Position numbers and translations under genes: made by a program. The notes under the pieces are model-generated. The model was not told the origin of the DNA and made no database searches. It was given only the letters and a program-made list of their open reading frames with translations. From JACNLN01 sp964626495 (GTDB lineage Bacteria; Fidelibacterota; Marinisomatia; Marinisomatales; CAZVFT01), in the NCBI GenBank assembly GCA_964626495.1, contig CAZVFT010000001.1, forward strand, positions 1 through 64,000: DNA of 64,000 nt. Reading direction: 5' to 3'. The stretch's first letter is position 1. Every line of letters begins with the position of its first letter. This document shows positions 36,656-45,975 of this stretch, in pieces.

Positions 36656-38599
36656 ATGAAAAAAGTTACAGTACTAACAGTGATGCTAACACTGCTCATT
36701 GGCGGCCTGTATTCAGAAAAAGCGGCGGAACATCAGATTCTTCCAGCGATTACAGTAAAGGGTGATGTCAACTATACTCCAAGTCGTGATCAGTTGTACT
36801 TCGAGGACTTCACTACCGGGATACCAGCTGACTGGACACAGGTACAATATAGCGGTACCGGCTTGTGGACCTGGGAACCGAATGGAACGCCTGGCGAATT
36901 TCCCAACACCGATGGCATTTACATTGAAGCTGACAGTGATCAATACAGCACAGACGTTTTCGATGTGGGTATCTTCACCGGTTTATTCGATCTTTCTGGA
37001 TACGCTCTTATCGCATTGATCTATGATAGAAATTTCCAGGAATATGCGGATGATGGTGAAGCAGCCATCCGTACATATTCTGGCGGAGTCTTGGAGGAAG
37101 AACTCTGGTGGCAGGACGTAGACGACCCTTATGGCGGCGTTCACGATACGCTGACCTTTAATCCAAGCGCTTACACCCATCCGGATTCTGTTCAAATTGA
37201 GTTCTGGTATTCCACAGAAGGCGGTACCTATGCGTGGTATTTCAAGCTTGACAATGTATCACTTGAGACCCTGACGGTTCCTGATTACGAAGTTTCCCTG
37301 TCGCCCACCAATCCCCCCGTCATAATTCCCCCGGGTGGAGGCTCCTTTGATTTCAATGTCACCTTCACAAATAATACGGATATAACACAGAGCTTCTATG
37401 CTGTGCTATTTGCCACTCTGCCCAATGGAAATCAGTATGGACCGATCAACCCAACTCCTGCACAACTCAGTTTGGGTGCATACGGCACTTTAAGTGTCGA
37501 CCTGACACAGAATGTGCCCGGGAATGCCCCGACCGGTGTTTACACATATTATTGTTTAGTGGGAACGGGCTATAGTAGTATTATGGACTCAAGCGGCTTT
37601 ACATTTGAGAAACTCCTGACGAATGAAATAGAGCTTCAATATGACGATGGTACATACTATAACGCATGGGTGTTCTACGATGGGGATAACATCTGGTACT
37701 CGCATTATTTTGCTACGGTTGGTTCGCAAATCACGAAAATTACCGGTTTCTACTGGCCAGACGGTTGGCCGGACATGACGTTAGAAAATGTAAGGCTACA
37801 GCTCTGGGATGATTCTGGAGGCTATCCCGGTACTCAGTTGTGGACCGAGGATGTGTTGCCTGATGACCCGAATGGAATGGGTGGCGGATGGGCAGAATCT
37901 ATCGTTACTCCGCCTATAGCCATTGACGACTTCTATGTTGTAAACTGGCAGATCGGTGACTATGGCATAGACCCCTTAGAAGGTATTTGTATGGACGATG
38001 GCGAAGATTATGTTCAGTACCAGGGCTATGGGACTAATGATGGTTCAGGCAACTTTACTTGGACTTCTACGGCAGGAATGGGCGGTGACTTAATGTTACG
38101 TGCTTGGGCGCTGCTACCCTCAGGTCGTGCGCTGCAGCTTTCTCCGGGACATACCAACTGGGATGTCTTGTACACAGATGTAGGTATCCCGGCAAGCGCA
38201 GGCGATCGCTGGTACGTGGATGGCGTTGTTTCGGAAGATGGAACACCCATTATAGGGAATCCGGAAGGTGTGATGAGAACAGGTGATGCCCAGCTTCCCG
38301 GGACATTTGCCCTTCATCAGAACTATCCGAACCCATTCAACCCGACAACCACCATCACGTATGATGTTGCGAAAGAGTCCGATGTGCGGGTAGATATCTA
38401 CTCGCTGACAGGTCAACTGGTATATACACTGGTAACAGGAGGCAATCATCCTGCTGGCAGCTATTCTGTCAACTGGAATGGCACCAATTACTATGGCGAT
38501 ATAGTACCATCTGGTATGTACCTGTATCGGGTTACAGCAAGCGATGCCGACGGAACGGTTAATTACACTGCTACGAAGAAGCTTATCCTGATGAAATAA
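36656..38599 (+). CDS. Secreted beta-rich protein with T9SS sorting domain
   Basis: The 647-residue protein starts with a signal peptide (MKKVTVLTVMLTLLIGGLYS). Residues about 45-205 look like a choice-of-anchor J/jelly-roll domain (FEDFTTGIPADWTQ). Residues about 207-320 are a domain nearly repeated in the next gene. Residues about 325-480 are another beta domain (TKITGFYWPDG, VRLQLWDDSGG). The C-terminus (about 552-647) is a type A T9SS sorting domain with NYPNPFNPTTTITYDV, VDIYSLTGQLV, and the KKLILMK end. T9SS carries such cargo across the outer membrane and usually anchors it. A strong SD (AGGAGG) and a strong terminator frame the gene. Binding target unknown. Confidence 0.88.
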   Translation: MKKVTVLTVMLTLLIGGLYSEKAAEHQILPAITVKGDVNYTPSRDQLYFEDFTTGIPADWTQVQYSGTGLWTWEPNGTPGEFPNTDGIYIEADSDQYSTDVFDVGIFTGLFDLSGYALIALIYDRNFQEYADDGEAAIRTYSGGVLEEELWWQDVDDPYGGVHDTLTFNPSAYTHPDSVQIEFWYSTEGGTYAWYFKLDNVSLETLTVPDYEVSLSPTNPPVIIPPGGGSFDFNVTFTNNTDITQSFYAVLFATLPNGNQYGPINPTPAQLSLGAYGTLSVDLTQNVPGNAPTGVYTYYCLVGTGYSSIMDSSGFTFEKLLTNEIELQYDDGTYYNAWVFYDGDNIWYSHYFATVGSQITKITGFYWPDGWPDMTLENVRLQLWDDSGGYPGTQLWTEDVLPDDPNGMGGGWAESIVTPPIAIDDFYVVNWQIGDYGIDPLEGICMDDGEDYVQYQGYGTNDGSGNFTWTSTAGMGGDLMLRAWALLPSGRALQLSPGHTNWDVLYTDVGIPASAGDRWYVDGVVSEDGTPIIGNPEGVMRTGDAQLPGTFALHQNYPNPFNPTTTITYDVAKESDVRVDIYSLTGQLVYTLVTGGNHPAGSYSVNWNGTNYYGDIVPSGMYLYRVTASDADGTVNYTATKKLILMK

Positions 38600-38631
38600 G
38601 GATAAGTTTCATCATAATGAAACGGATTATG

Positions 38632-38660
38632 GGGGCGCTCAGGCGCCCCTTGTTTTTTTT
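38632..38660 (+). terminator. Strong rho-independent terminator
   Basis: GGGGCGC and GCGCCCC form a seven-base GC stem with a TCAG loop, followed by TTGTTTTTTTT. It ends the 36656-38599 transcript. Confidence 0.9.
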
Positions 38661-38672
38661 AGGTAATTGTTC

Positions 38673-38687
38673 AACTTTGCGGAAGTT
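38673..38687 (+). repeat. 15-mer AACTTTGCGGAAGTT shared with 36456
   Basis: Exact copy of the left arm of the inverted repeat at 36456. Here it runs into a TCCGCC-GGTA-GGCGGA hairpin instead of its former partner arm. It lies about 204 bases before the start of the 1648-residue protein gene. Confidence 0.6.
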
Positions 38688-38733
38688 TCCGCCGGTAGGC
38701 GGACAGGCTCCACTCCTGCAAAGATTAGGAAAT

Positions 38734-38749
38734 TGTGATAAAGGTCACA
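38734..38749 (+). promoter_or_regulatory. CRP/FNR-type site TGTGATAAAGGTCACA
   Basis: TGTGA-N6-TCACA, a perfect CRP-type inverted repeat, centred about 33 bases before the -35 hexamer of the candidate promoter, a position fit for activation. No CRP-family gene is in the window. Confidence 0.5.
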
Positions 38750-38774
38750 AAGCTCAGAAAAAAACTAATTTGTG

Positions 38775-38803
38775 TTGACAAATATAAAGTTAGTATATAA
38801 ATT
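38775..38803 (+). promoter_or_regulatory. Candidate promoter of the 1648-residue T9SS protein gene
   Basis: TTGACA at 38775-38780 and TAAATT at 38798-38803, spacer 17, about 73 bases before the ATG. It matches the form of the promoter at 36565. Confidence 0.45.
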
Positions 38804-38876
38804 GACAACAATTCATTTGGTCTCTTAAGGTTAAGGCCAAAACTTCAATAACTAACTTTAAGGAGGAAACAGAAAT

Positions 38877-41800
38877 ATGAAAAAAGGAATAGTACTAACT
38901 GTGATGGTAGCACTGTTGGTTGGCGGCTTGTTTGCGGGAGTTCAAAGAACGGATAATGTTTTCGAAATGCCTCCGGGTTATGGTGAACAATTGCAAAATC
39001 CTGCTATAGGAAACCGCGCTGATTTCACCATCACCCTAACAGATGATTATGGCGATGGCTGGAATGGTGGAATGCTTGATGTTATAGTTAACGGTACTGT
39101 TGTGCTTGATGATATTACAATCGTTTCTGGATCTGGACCAGAAAGCCATACCTTTGCTGTAAATAATGATGATTCGGTTTATGTTGATTATACTGCAAGT
39201 GGCTGGCCTGAGGAAAATGCCTATTACGTCTATGACAATGGTGGTGGCTTAGTTGTTTCATCAGGTGATGGCGGTGTAGTGCCTACTGATGTTTGGTTTT
39301 ATGCTGTTGTAGTCTCTGGTTACTATACAATATATGATATTCAGTACACCACTGACCCGAGCGGAAATTCACCGTTACTGGATTCGACCGTTACCACTGT
39401 CGGCATTGTCACAGCAACCGATGGTTCCAGTAAGCACTTCCTTCAGGATGGCGCAGGCGCATGGAATGGTATTTATATTTACGATTCCGGCAATACCTAC
39501 ACGGTAGGCGATGAAATATCCATTACAGCGGAAGTGAATGAGTATTACAACCAGACACAGCTGTATAATGTTGATACTGTTATTGTAGCTTCTTCTGGAA
39601 ATACTCTTCCAGCTCCAGAGCTTCTAACAACCTATGTTGTGAGTAGTGAAGAAGCTTATGAAGGTGTGCTGGTAAAAGTCATGAACGCAACCTGCGTTGA
39701 TACTGCAAACAGCTACGGTGAGTGGGAGGTTGATGATGGTTCTGGTCCCTGTGTAGCTGACGATATCTTCTATGGCTTTTCCCCCACATTGGGCACGGCT
39801 TATGATGTCGCCGGACCGGTTGCTTACACGTATGGTGCATATAAGATAGAACCCAGGGATGCCAGCGATATTGTTGAAGCAGGCACAGGACCCGCCCTTG
39901 ATGTGGACTTTGAAGCGGGACTCCCGGCTGATTGGATACAGGATACGGGCGATGACTTTGACTGGACATGGGATGCAGGTGGAACCCCCTCTTCTAACAC
40001 GGGACCGTCTGGTGATCATACAACCGGTACAGGGTATTACATGTTTACTGAATCATCGGTTAACTATCTCCATACAGCAAATCTGCTAACACCAGCACTT
40101 AATGTGACTGCAATGGGCGCGCCAAATCTTGTTTTCTGGTATCATATGTATGGCGAAGCAATGGGAACTCTGAATATTGATGTTTCAGAAGACGGCGGTA
40201 CTAACTGGACGAATGCTTGGACTGAAAGCGGAGATCATGGCGATGTGTGGTTAATGGGTTCCGTTAGTCTTTCTGGTTTCGCATCACCATTAGTGATCAG
40301 ATTCCAGGGTGTAACAGGATCTTCATACACAAGCGATATGGCGATTGATGATGTCTGGGTTGGTGATATGGCATATCCCCCAAGCCCGACCACCCCGGTC
40401 TATCCTCCGGATCTGGCAACACAGGCCCCGGTTGATGGATCTTTAACCTGGAATCCAGCTGTGGGTGCTGATGGGTATGTTCTATACTTCGGTACCGATG
40501 GTGGCGGAGTAACAGACCCAACTAACATCGAAGATGGTTTAGACGTTGGTAATGTTACAAGCTATACCTATACAGGTTTGGTTGGCGCCACAACACACTA
40601 CTGGAAAGTCGTTCCATATAATTCTTATGGTTCAGCTACTGGCTGTGATATCTGGGAATTTGAGACGGTTGATGCATCAGCTGGCTGTGTCATTGGTAGC
40701 GGCACCACCCCGTGGGAGTTTCCTTTCTATACATACTATATGGATGCCAGGCTACAGACGATCTACCTTGCCTCTGAGTTTCCAGCCGGATATACTATTA
40801 CGTCTCTTCAATTAGACGTTTCAATACTGCCCGGACAAACTCTTGAGAACTGGTACATCAGAATGAAGGAGACAACAGCTACTACAGTTACCGCTTTTGA
40901 TAATGCTGATCTGGTTACTGTCCTTACAGCAACAAATGTGGATGTTACTACAACTGGCTGGGTGGAATTTGTCTTTGATACTCCATTCACATATACGGGT
41001 ATAAACAACCTGTTGGTTGATTTCTGTTTTGACAACAGTGCCTATACCTCAAATGGAGCAACGTTGGCTTTCGATAGCGGTAGTAATCGTTCCGTCTACT
41101 TGTATGCGGATTTATCTACGGGTGACCTGCTGAATTCAACGGGTGGAACTACATCCACGATGTGCGATAACATCTGGTTTGTTGGATCTATCTATGTTCC
41201 TGCGTTTGGGAATCTTGACGGTTATGTGTATAAGTATGGAACAACAGATCCAATTCAGGGTGCAGCTGTAACGTTTGCTAATTATGTAGATTCAACTGAT
41301 GCCAGCGGATACTATAACATCCAAAATGCTCTTACGGGCACTTACGATGTAACCTGCAGCGATCTCGGTTATCATACCACTGTTGCAACGGGCATTGATA
41401 TTCTGGATGGACAGACAACCGCATTGGATTTCTACCTTGAATGGGCAGAAATTGCTGTAAATCCAGCATCATTCAGCGTTACGCTTGATCCGGATAATAC
41501 TCTGGCTGAAACATTCAATATTGCTAATGCTGGACCCGGCGATTTGACTTACAGCTGTTCTATCCAGTTTGGTACTCGTAGATATAATACGGTAGATCCA
41601 AGCCAGCAGGGAAGCTTACCTACTACTGATAACAGCGAATACTCACCCGAACAGGCAGAGCGTGTAAAACATACCCTTCAACCCGAGGATACATGGGATG
41701 TTCTTTATAGCTTCAACCTCACGGATGGAGGACAACCCGGTATTGAGACAAACGGTCAGCATATCTACACAGCCGACTGGAGGTCAGGCGTACCGTATAC

Positions 41801-43823
41801 ATTCTTCGAGTATGCAATGGATGGTACATTTATACAATCCTTTAATATCGCTGGCGCTACTCAGATTCGTGATATGGCATATGATGGGACCTACTTCTAC
41901 GGCAGTCCTGCTTCTATGACCATTAATATTATGGATCTTGAGAACCAGTCGCTTGTTGGAACAATATCGGTATCTTGTTCTGGAGTAACAGGTGTTCGTC
42001 ATATTGCGTATGATCCAGGACTTGATGGTGGCAATGGAGGCTTCTGGATTGGAAACTGGGATGAATTCGGCGCTATTGATATGAACGGGAATGAGCTTGT
42101 AGCTAATCTTGGTGGACCAGGCAGTCACTATGGAAGCGCTCACGACCCGTATACACCGGGCGGACCGTACATCTGGCTTTTTGCTCAAACCGGCGCATCT
42201 ACAGCTGAATTACACCAGTTTGACATAGCTAGCCAATCGTTTACGGGATTCATTAAAGACTGTTCTGATGCTCCTGGCTATAATGCAGGTATTGCTGGTG
42301 GTGCGGCAACGTATGTTGACCAGGGATTATTTGTAATTCTGGTGAGCATCCAGCAAACTCCAAACCTTGCCTGTGCGTATGAATTGGCAGTTACAGAAAA
42401 CTGGCTATCCATTACAAGCAATGGCTCAGGAACGGTCCCAGGCAGTGGCGGAAATGTTGATGTTGATATTCTGTTTGATGCCACGGGTTATGATAATGAA
42501 ACAAAGACAGCAGACATTGTCATTTCGAACGATGCATATCCAGCATGTGACGATGTTGTAATTCCTGTTACTTTGGTTGTCAATCCTGGTGTAGTGCCCG
42601 ATTACGAGATTGTACTGACGCCCTATAATCCCCCAATTCAAATACCTGTGGGCGGAGGGACGTTTGACTACAATGTTCAGCTTATCAACAATACAAACGT
42701 CACACAGAACTTCTATGCTGTGCTTTTCGCGGAATTGCCCAACGGAAGTCAGTATGGACCGATTGATCCAACTCCATACCATGCACACTTGAGACCAGGC
42801 CGAACAATTGATGTGGACCTGACACAGAATGTGCCCGGCAATGCCCCAGCTGGTGATTACACGTTTTATGGACTGGTGGGAACCAGCTATAACAATATCG
42901 TTGACTCCAGTGGTTTCAATTTCACCAAGCTGTCAAATCTGGTGGATCTTACAGGTACGTGGGATCTATATTGGGATTGGTATTGCACCGGTGTGCCTTC
43001 AGGCCCTGCGTCAATGACGTTTCTTGCAGACGGGACAATTTCGGGTTATCCTGGCGCAACATGGTCTGGTGCATCAGGTACGGCGTATCTGGGTGCTGGT
43101 TTCTGCCCTACAGCGGTGGACTTTCCGTTTAATGCCTCATTCATGTTTGACAATGGAACGGTTTACTGGTTAGATGTTGTTGGCAATCAAGCTGCAACTG
43201 CCGCGATTGAAAACCTTGGAAGTGGACTGCACGACGGAGATGGTTCGATGACGAGAACCAGCAGATCGGGTTCTTCGTCGTACCACGCAGGCATTGACGC
43301 AGCCCCAGGCAGTACGGGCGGTTCTACATCTGACTATGTAAGCATCAGTGACAGGCCATGGGTAATACTCAACACTGGATTAAATGAAGCGTGGATGGGT
43401 TATTATAGTGCTGTTGGCGTTGAGATGATGGCTAACGACCTGTGGACTGCTGATGGGATTTATCGTGAGGATGGAACTCTCGTTTATGGAACAATGGGTT
43501 CCTCAGATGAGATTTCATTACCGGAGAGTTTTGCACTTTACCAGAACTATCCGAATCCGTTTAATCCCACGACAACGATTGCATTTGACATTCCCGAGGT
43601 ATCGCGAGTGACCGTGGATATATACAATCTGATGGGACAGAAAGTACGCACACTATCATCCGGAGAGCTATCAGCTGGCAGATATAAGGCAGTATGGAGC
43701 GCTACGAATGATCAGGGACTTTCTGTTACTTCAGGCGTCTATTTCTATCGGATAACCGCGATAGACGGGTCTACTGGTGACGTCAGTTTCACAGAGACGA
43801 ACAAGCTGTTGTTGATGAAGTAA
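38877..43823 (+). CDS. Very large multidomain secreted protein with T9SS sorting domain
   Basis: The 1648-residue protein has a signal peptide nearly like that of the previous gene, then in order: a DDYGDGWNGG beta domain (about 48-135), an OB-fold-like region (about 148-335), a choice-of-anchor J domain (about 341-498, DFEAGLPADWIQD), an FN3-like domain (about 501-598), a beta domain (about 604-775), a carboxypeptidase-regulatory-like domain (about 780-858, LDGYVYKYGTTDPIQGAAV), a propeller-like region (about 938-1150), a BACON-like domain (about 1168-1238), the domain shared with its neighbour (about 1239-1352), another beta domain (about 1357-1450) and a T9SS sorting domain (from about 1552, NYPNPFNPTTTIAFDI). 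No catalytic motif is evident. A surface-binding role is inferred. Confidence 0.88.
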   Translation: MKKGIVLTVMVALLVGGLFAGVQRTDNVFEMPPGYGEQLQNPAIGNRADFTITLTDDYGDGWNGGMLDVIVNGTVVLDDITIVSGSGPESHTFAVNNDDSVYVDYTASGWPEENAYYVYDNGGGLVVSSGDGGVVPTDVWFYAVVVSGYYTIYDIQYTTDPSGNSPLLDSTVTTVGIVTATDGSSKHFLQDGAGAWNGIYIYDSGNTYTVGDEISITAEVNEYYNQTQLYNVDTVIVASSGNTLPAPELLTTYVVSSEEAYEGVLVKVMNATCVDTANSYGEWEVDDGSGPCVADDIFYGFSPTLGTAYDVAGPVAYTYGAYKIEPRDASDIVEAGTGPALDVDFEAGLPADWIQDTGDDFDWTWDAGGTPSSNTGPSGDHTTGTGYYMFTESSVNYLHTANLLTPALNVTAMGAPNLVFWYHMYGEAMGTLNIDVSEDGGTNWTNAWTESGDHGDVWLMGSVSLSGFASPLVIRFQGVTGSSYTSDMAIDDVWVGDMAYPPSPTTPVYPPDLATQAPVDGSLTWNPAVGADGYVLYFGTDGGGVTDPTNIEDGLDVGNVTSYTYTGLVGATTHYWKVVPYNSYGSATGCDIWEFETVDASAGCVIGSGTTPWEFPFYTYYMDARLQTIYLASEFPAGYTITSLQLDVSILPGQTLENWYIRMKETTATTVTAFDNADLVTVLTATNVDVTTTGWVEFVFDTPFTYTGINNLLVDFCFDNSAYTSNGATLAFDSGSNRSVYLYADLSTGDLLNSTGGTTSTMCDNIWFVGSIYVPAFGNLDGYVYKYGTTDPIQGAAVTFANYVDSTDASGYYNIQNALTGTYDVTCSDLGYHTTVATGIDILDGQTTALDFYLEWAEIAVNPASFSVTLDPDNTLAETFNIANAGPGDLTYSCSIQFGTRRYNTVDPSQQGSLPTTDNSEYSPEQAERVKHTLQPEDTWDVLYSFNLTDGGQPGIETNGQHIYTADWRSGVPYTFFEYAMDGTFIQSFNIAGATQIRDMAYDGTYFYGSPASMTINIMDLENQSLVGTISVSCSGVTGVRHIAYDPGLDGGNGGFWIGNWDEFGAIDMNGNELVANLGGPGSHYGSAHDPYTPGGPYIWLFAQTGASTAELHQFDIASQSFTGFIKDCSDAPGYNAGIAGGAATYVDQGLFVILVSIQQTPNLACAYELAVTENWLSITSNGSGTVPGSGGNVDVDILFDATGYDNETKTADIVISNDAYPACDDVVIPVTLVVNPGVVPDYEIVLTPYNPPIQIPVGGGTFDYNVQLINNTNVTQNFYAVLFAELPNGSQYGPIDPTPYHAHLRPGRTIDVDLTQNVPGNAPAGDYTFYGLVGTSYNNIVDSSGFNFTKLSNLVDLTGTWDLYWDWYCTGVPSGPASMTFLADGTISGYPGATWSGASGTAYLGAGFCPTAVDFPFNASFMFDNGTVYWLDVVGNQAATAAIENLGSGLHDGDGSMTRTSRSGSSSYHAGIDAAPGSTGGSTSDYVSISDRPWVILNTGLNEAWMGYYSAVGVEMMANDLWTADGIYREDGTLVYGTMGSSDEISLPESFALYQNYPNPFNPTTTIAFDIPEVSRVTVDIYNLMGQKVRTLSSGELSAGRYKAVWSATNDQGLSVTSGVYFYRITAIDGSTGDVSFTETNKLLLMK

Positions 43824-43853
43824 ACGAAGGTAAATCTTCTTACGGATAATAAA

Positions 43854-43883
43854 AGAGGGGACGTCCAGTCCCCTCTTTTTTTT
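43854..43883 (+). terminator. Strong rho-independent terminator
   Basis: AGAGGGGAC and GTCCCCTCT form a nine-base stem with a five-base loop, followed by a run of eight T. It ends the 38877-43823 transcript. Confidence 0.92.
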
Positions 43884-44171
43884 GTTCATCACACGTTATT
43901 GTTAGTAATCCAGTTCGACAAGCTTGTAGCTCATCAAGTACGACAGACAACCCTACCTGTAGCCTGCCCCGATAGTGAAGTATAAACTGTCCCGCTTTGT
44001 CGGGGATTTTTCGGGAAGCGTATCGGGGAAACATAATCACGACAATCAGACTCAGACTACGCTAAAGCTTCGTCTAATAAATACGCTAAAGCTATGTCAG
44101 TTAAAGCTGGTAGCTTGTCGCACAACAAAGTGTGTTTATATCCTCACTTCTGTATAATAAAGCATAGCCAA
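43884..44171. repeat. Gap with palindromic and direct repeats
   Basis: CCCCGATA (43967-43974) faces TATCGGGG (44021-44028) around an inner CCCG/CGGG hairpin. TACGCTAAAGCT occurs twice (44058-44069 and 44092-44103). A stretch at 43979-43998 is close in sequence to the 3' end of the neighbouring T9SS gene (about 44198-44218), perhaps a remnant of a duplicated gene end. No gene is supported. Confidence 0.45.
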
Positions 44172-45947
44172 TCACTTTAATAATATCAGCTTATTAGTGT
44201 GTATAAACTGACCCGCTTTAAGTCGACATAAATATATGCCAGAGCTAACCTCTGCTCCAGAATCGTTTTTCCCGTCCCACATTACTGAATGATATCCCGG
44301 ATTCGCAACAATATCAGCAACCGTTATTATCTTTCTCCCGAATAAATCGAATATAGCAACATTGACAGGAAATCGTTCTGGCAACTGGAAGGAGATGGTG
44401 GTTGTCATATTAAATGGATTTGGATGTGCAGGAAAAAGACCGACATTATTTGGGACATTATCATTCTCATTTTTACCAAATCCCGCCGAGGAGATCTCGG
44501 AAATATCCATCACTCTGGGAAGATGATCTGATGCCTCGTTAGTATCGTCAGATTCAAGGCTATAATTGATGAGATCTGAAGGGGACATCGCCAGTGTATT
44601 TAAAACATAATGATTTCCCGGCTCAAGGACACTATCAGTATAGAGGATGTAATCCAATTTCCCCGGACTGAAAGAACTGCCATCTGATCTCCATGTGTAT
44701 CCCATACGGATGGCTGTATGTCGAGAGAATAAATCTGTTATAGCAGTACCGTCCCAGTCCGGAGGGAAGTCTTCCCCGTATGTTGATTCATCCACAATGT
44801 CGCCCTCTGTCAGAGTGATGAGCTGCTGGTGATAACCCACCAGATTGAAATCTCCGAGATGGATAATAGGTGTTTCATCGGGCAAATCAAAGGGACCATT
44901 ACCCTCTCGCCATTCTCTCAACACGGATATCAGTTCGTCCACCTGTTGCTGACGTTCTTCGTTGTTGTCACAACAACTGAAATGGGAATTAATGATAAGC
45001 AAATTTTTCCCTAAAATATCTTCCGTATTAAGTAAAACGCACATAGATCGCCATGAGCTAATAAGAACAGCTTCATTTAGAATAGGGTATCTTGACACTA
45101 CATATTTACTATACCACTCTAAACTGACATACCAAGTGATGCCAGGCATCCAACTTGAGATTAGAGGACCAATCTGACCAACGTTATTAGCTTCCTGAAA
45201 CGCCATAACATCTGCATCAAGGGCTGTAAGAATTCGCTGAAACCGGGGTTGTCGCACCGGGTCAAACAAACCATTGTGCAACACATTGTATGTAACAATT
45301 CTTACGTGTTCATTATCCAACCGCTCAAGTGGAATTGGATCTGGAGGTGCTACGTGAGTGGTGTCGATATCATACTGAACTCCACCAGATACATCGGGAA
45401 GGATATCGCCATTCTCATCAGTCTCAGCCAATGCGACACTGATGTTCGTTGCCTCCTGGGTGCCATTAATGGTCATCACCACACTCGATCGGTTGATACA
45501 TAATTCAAAGCGATCGCTGGTAATTGTGGGAGCGCTACGCAGCGTAAGATCGTTCTGGTAGATTTCGATAACATCGTTTAAAACATGGAATTCTCCGGAA
45601 CGACATCCGAAACACCAGTCCAGTTCTGCGCCAATACCGTAGATCTGCAACCCCGTATTTATGTTATTATCTGTGTCGAGATAAAGATGAATCTCATTCC
45701 AGTCCTGCATCAGGTGCTCGCCGTCATGGAACGTCAGTGAGAAAAAGACAAAATCGTTGTCGTTAGTAATCTTTAACTCACCGAAATCCTCGCTGATACC
45801 GTCGCCGATTGGATCACTATAAGTTACAGATACGCTATCCCAATCTTCCCAGAGCCCATCTATTGTAATGGGATGAGAAGATATACCATAGGATAACATG
45901 GTTGCTATAAGGATTGGGCCAAATAGTGGTAGAATGAATATTTTCAT
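44172..45947 (-). CDS. Secreted endonuclease/exonuclease/phosphatase with T9SS sorting domain
   Basis: About 591 residues from the ATG at 45947, with GAGGAAAAT upstream; an earlier in-frame ATG would add 12 polar residues before the signal peptide. After the signal, residues about 25-190 form a CBM9/DOMON-like domain (IDGLWEDWDSVSVTYSDP). The EEP catalytic domain follows with VRIVTYNVLHN, MAFQEANN (metal-binding Glu), INSHFSC, HLGDFNLVG and the closing SDHLPRV, so the catalytic set appears complete. It could cleave DNA, RNA or phosphoesters outside the cell. The C-terminus is a T9SS sorting domain (HPNPFNMTTTISFQL ... NKLILLK). The gene converges on the large T9SS gene. Confidence 0.87.
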   Translation of the reverse strand: MKIFILPLFGPILIATMLSYGISSHPITIDGLWEDWDSVSVTYSDPIGDGISEDFGELKITNDNDFVFFSLTFHDGEHLMQDWNEIHLYLDTDNNINTGLQIYGIGAELDWCFGCRSGEFHVLNDVIEIYQNDLTLRSAPTITSDRFELCINRSSVVMTINGTQEATNISVALAETDENGDILPDVSGGVQYDIDTTHVAPPDPIPLERLDNEHVRIVTYNVLHNGLFDPVRQPRFQRILTALDADVMAFQEANNVGQIGPLISSWMPGITWYVSLEWYSKYVVSRYPILNEAVLISSWRSMCVLLNTEDILGKNLLIINSHFSCCDNNEERQQQVDELISVLREWREGNGPFDLPDETPIIHLGDFNLVGYHQQLITLTEGDIVDESTYGEDFPPDWDGTAITDLFSRHTAIRMGYTWRSDGSSFSPGKLDYILYTDSVLEPGNHYVLNTLAMSPSDLINYSLESDDTNEASDHLPRVMDISEISSAGFGKNENDNVPNNVGLFPAHPNPFNMTTTISFQLPERFPVNVAIFDLFGRKIITVADIVANPGYHSVMWDGKNDSGAEVSSGIYLCRLKAGQFIHTNKLILLK

Positions 45948-45975
45948 ATTTTCCTCACAGGTAATGTTATTTTTT

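Noticed and set aside
43840..44040. Minus-strand frame of 66 codons after the giant T9SS gene
   Set aside because: It runs across a terminator hairpin and palindromes and lacks a start signal or family likeness.
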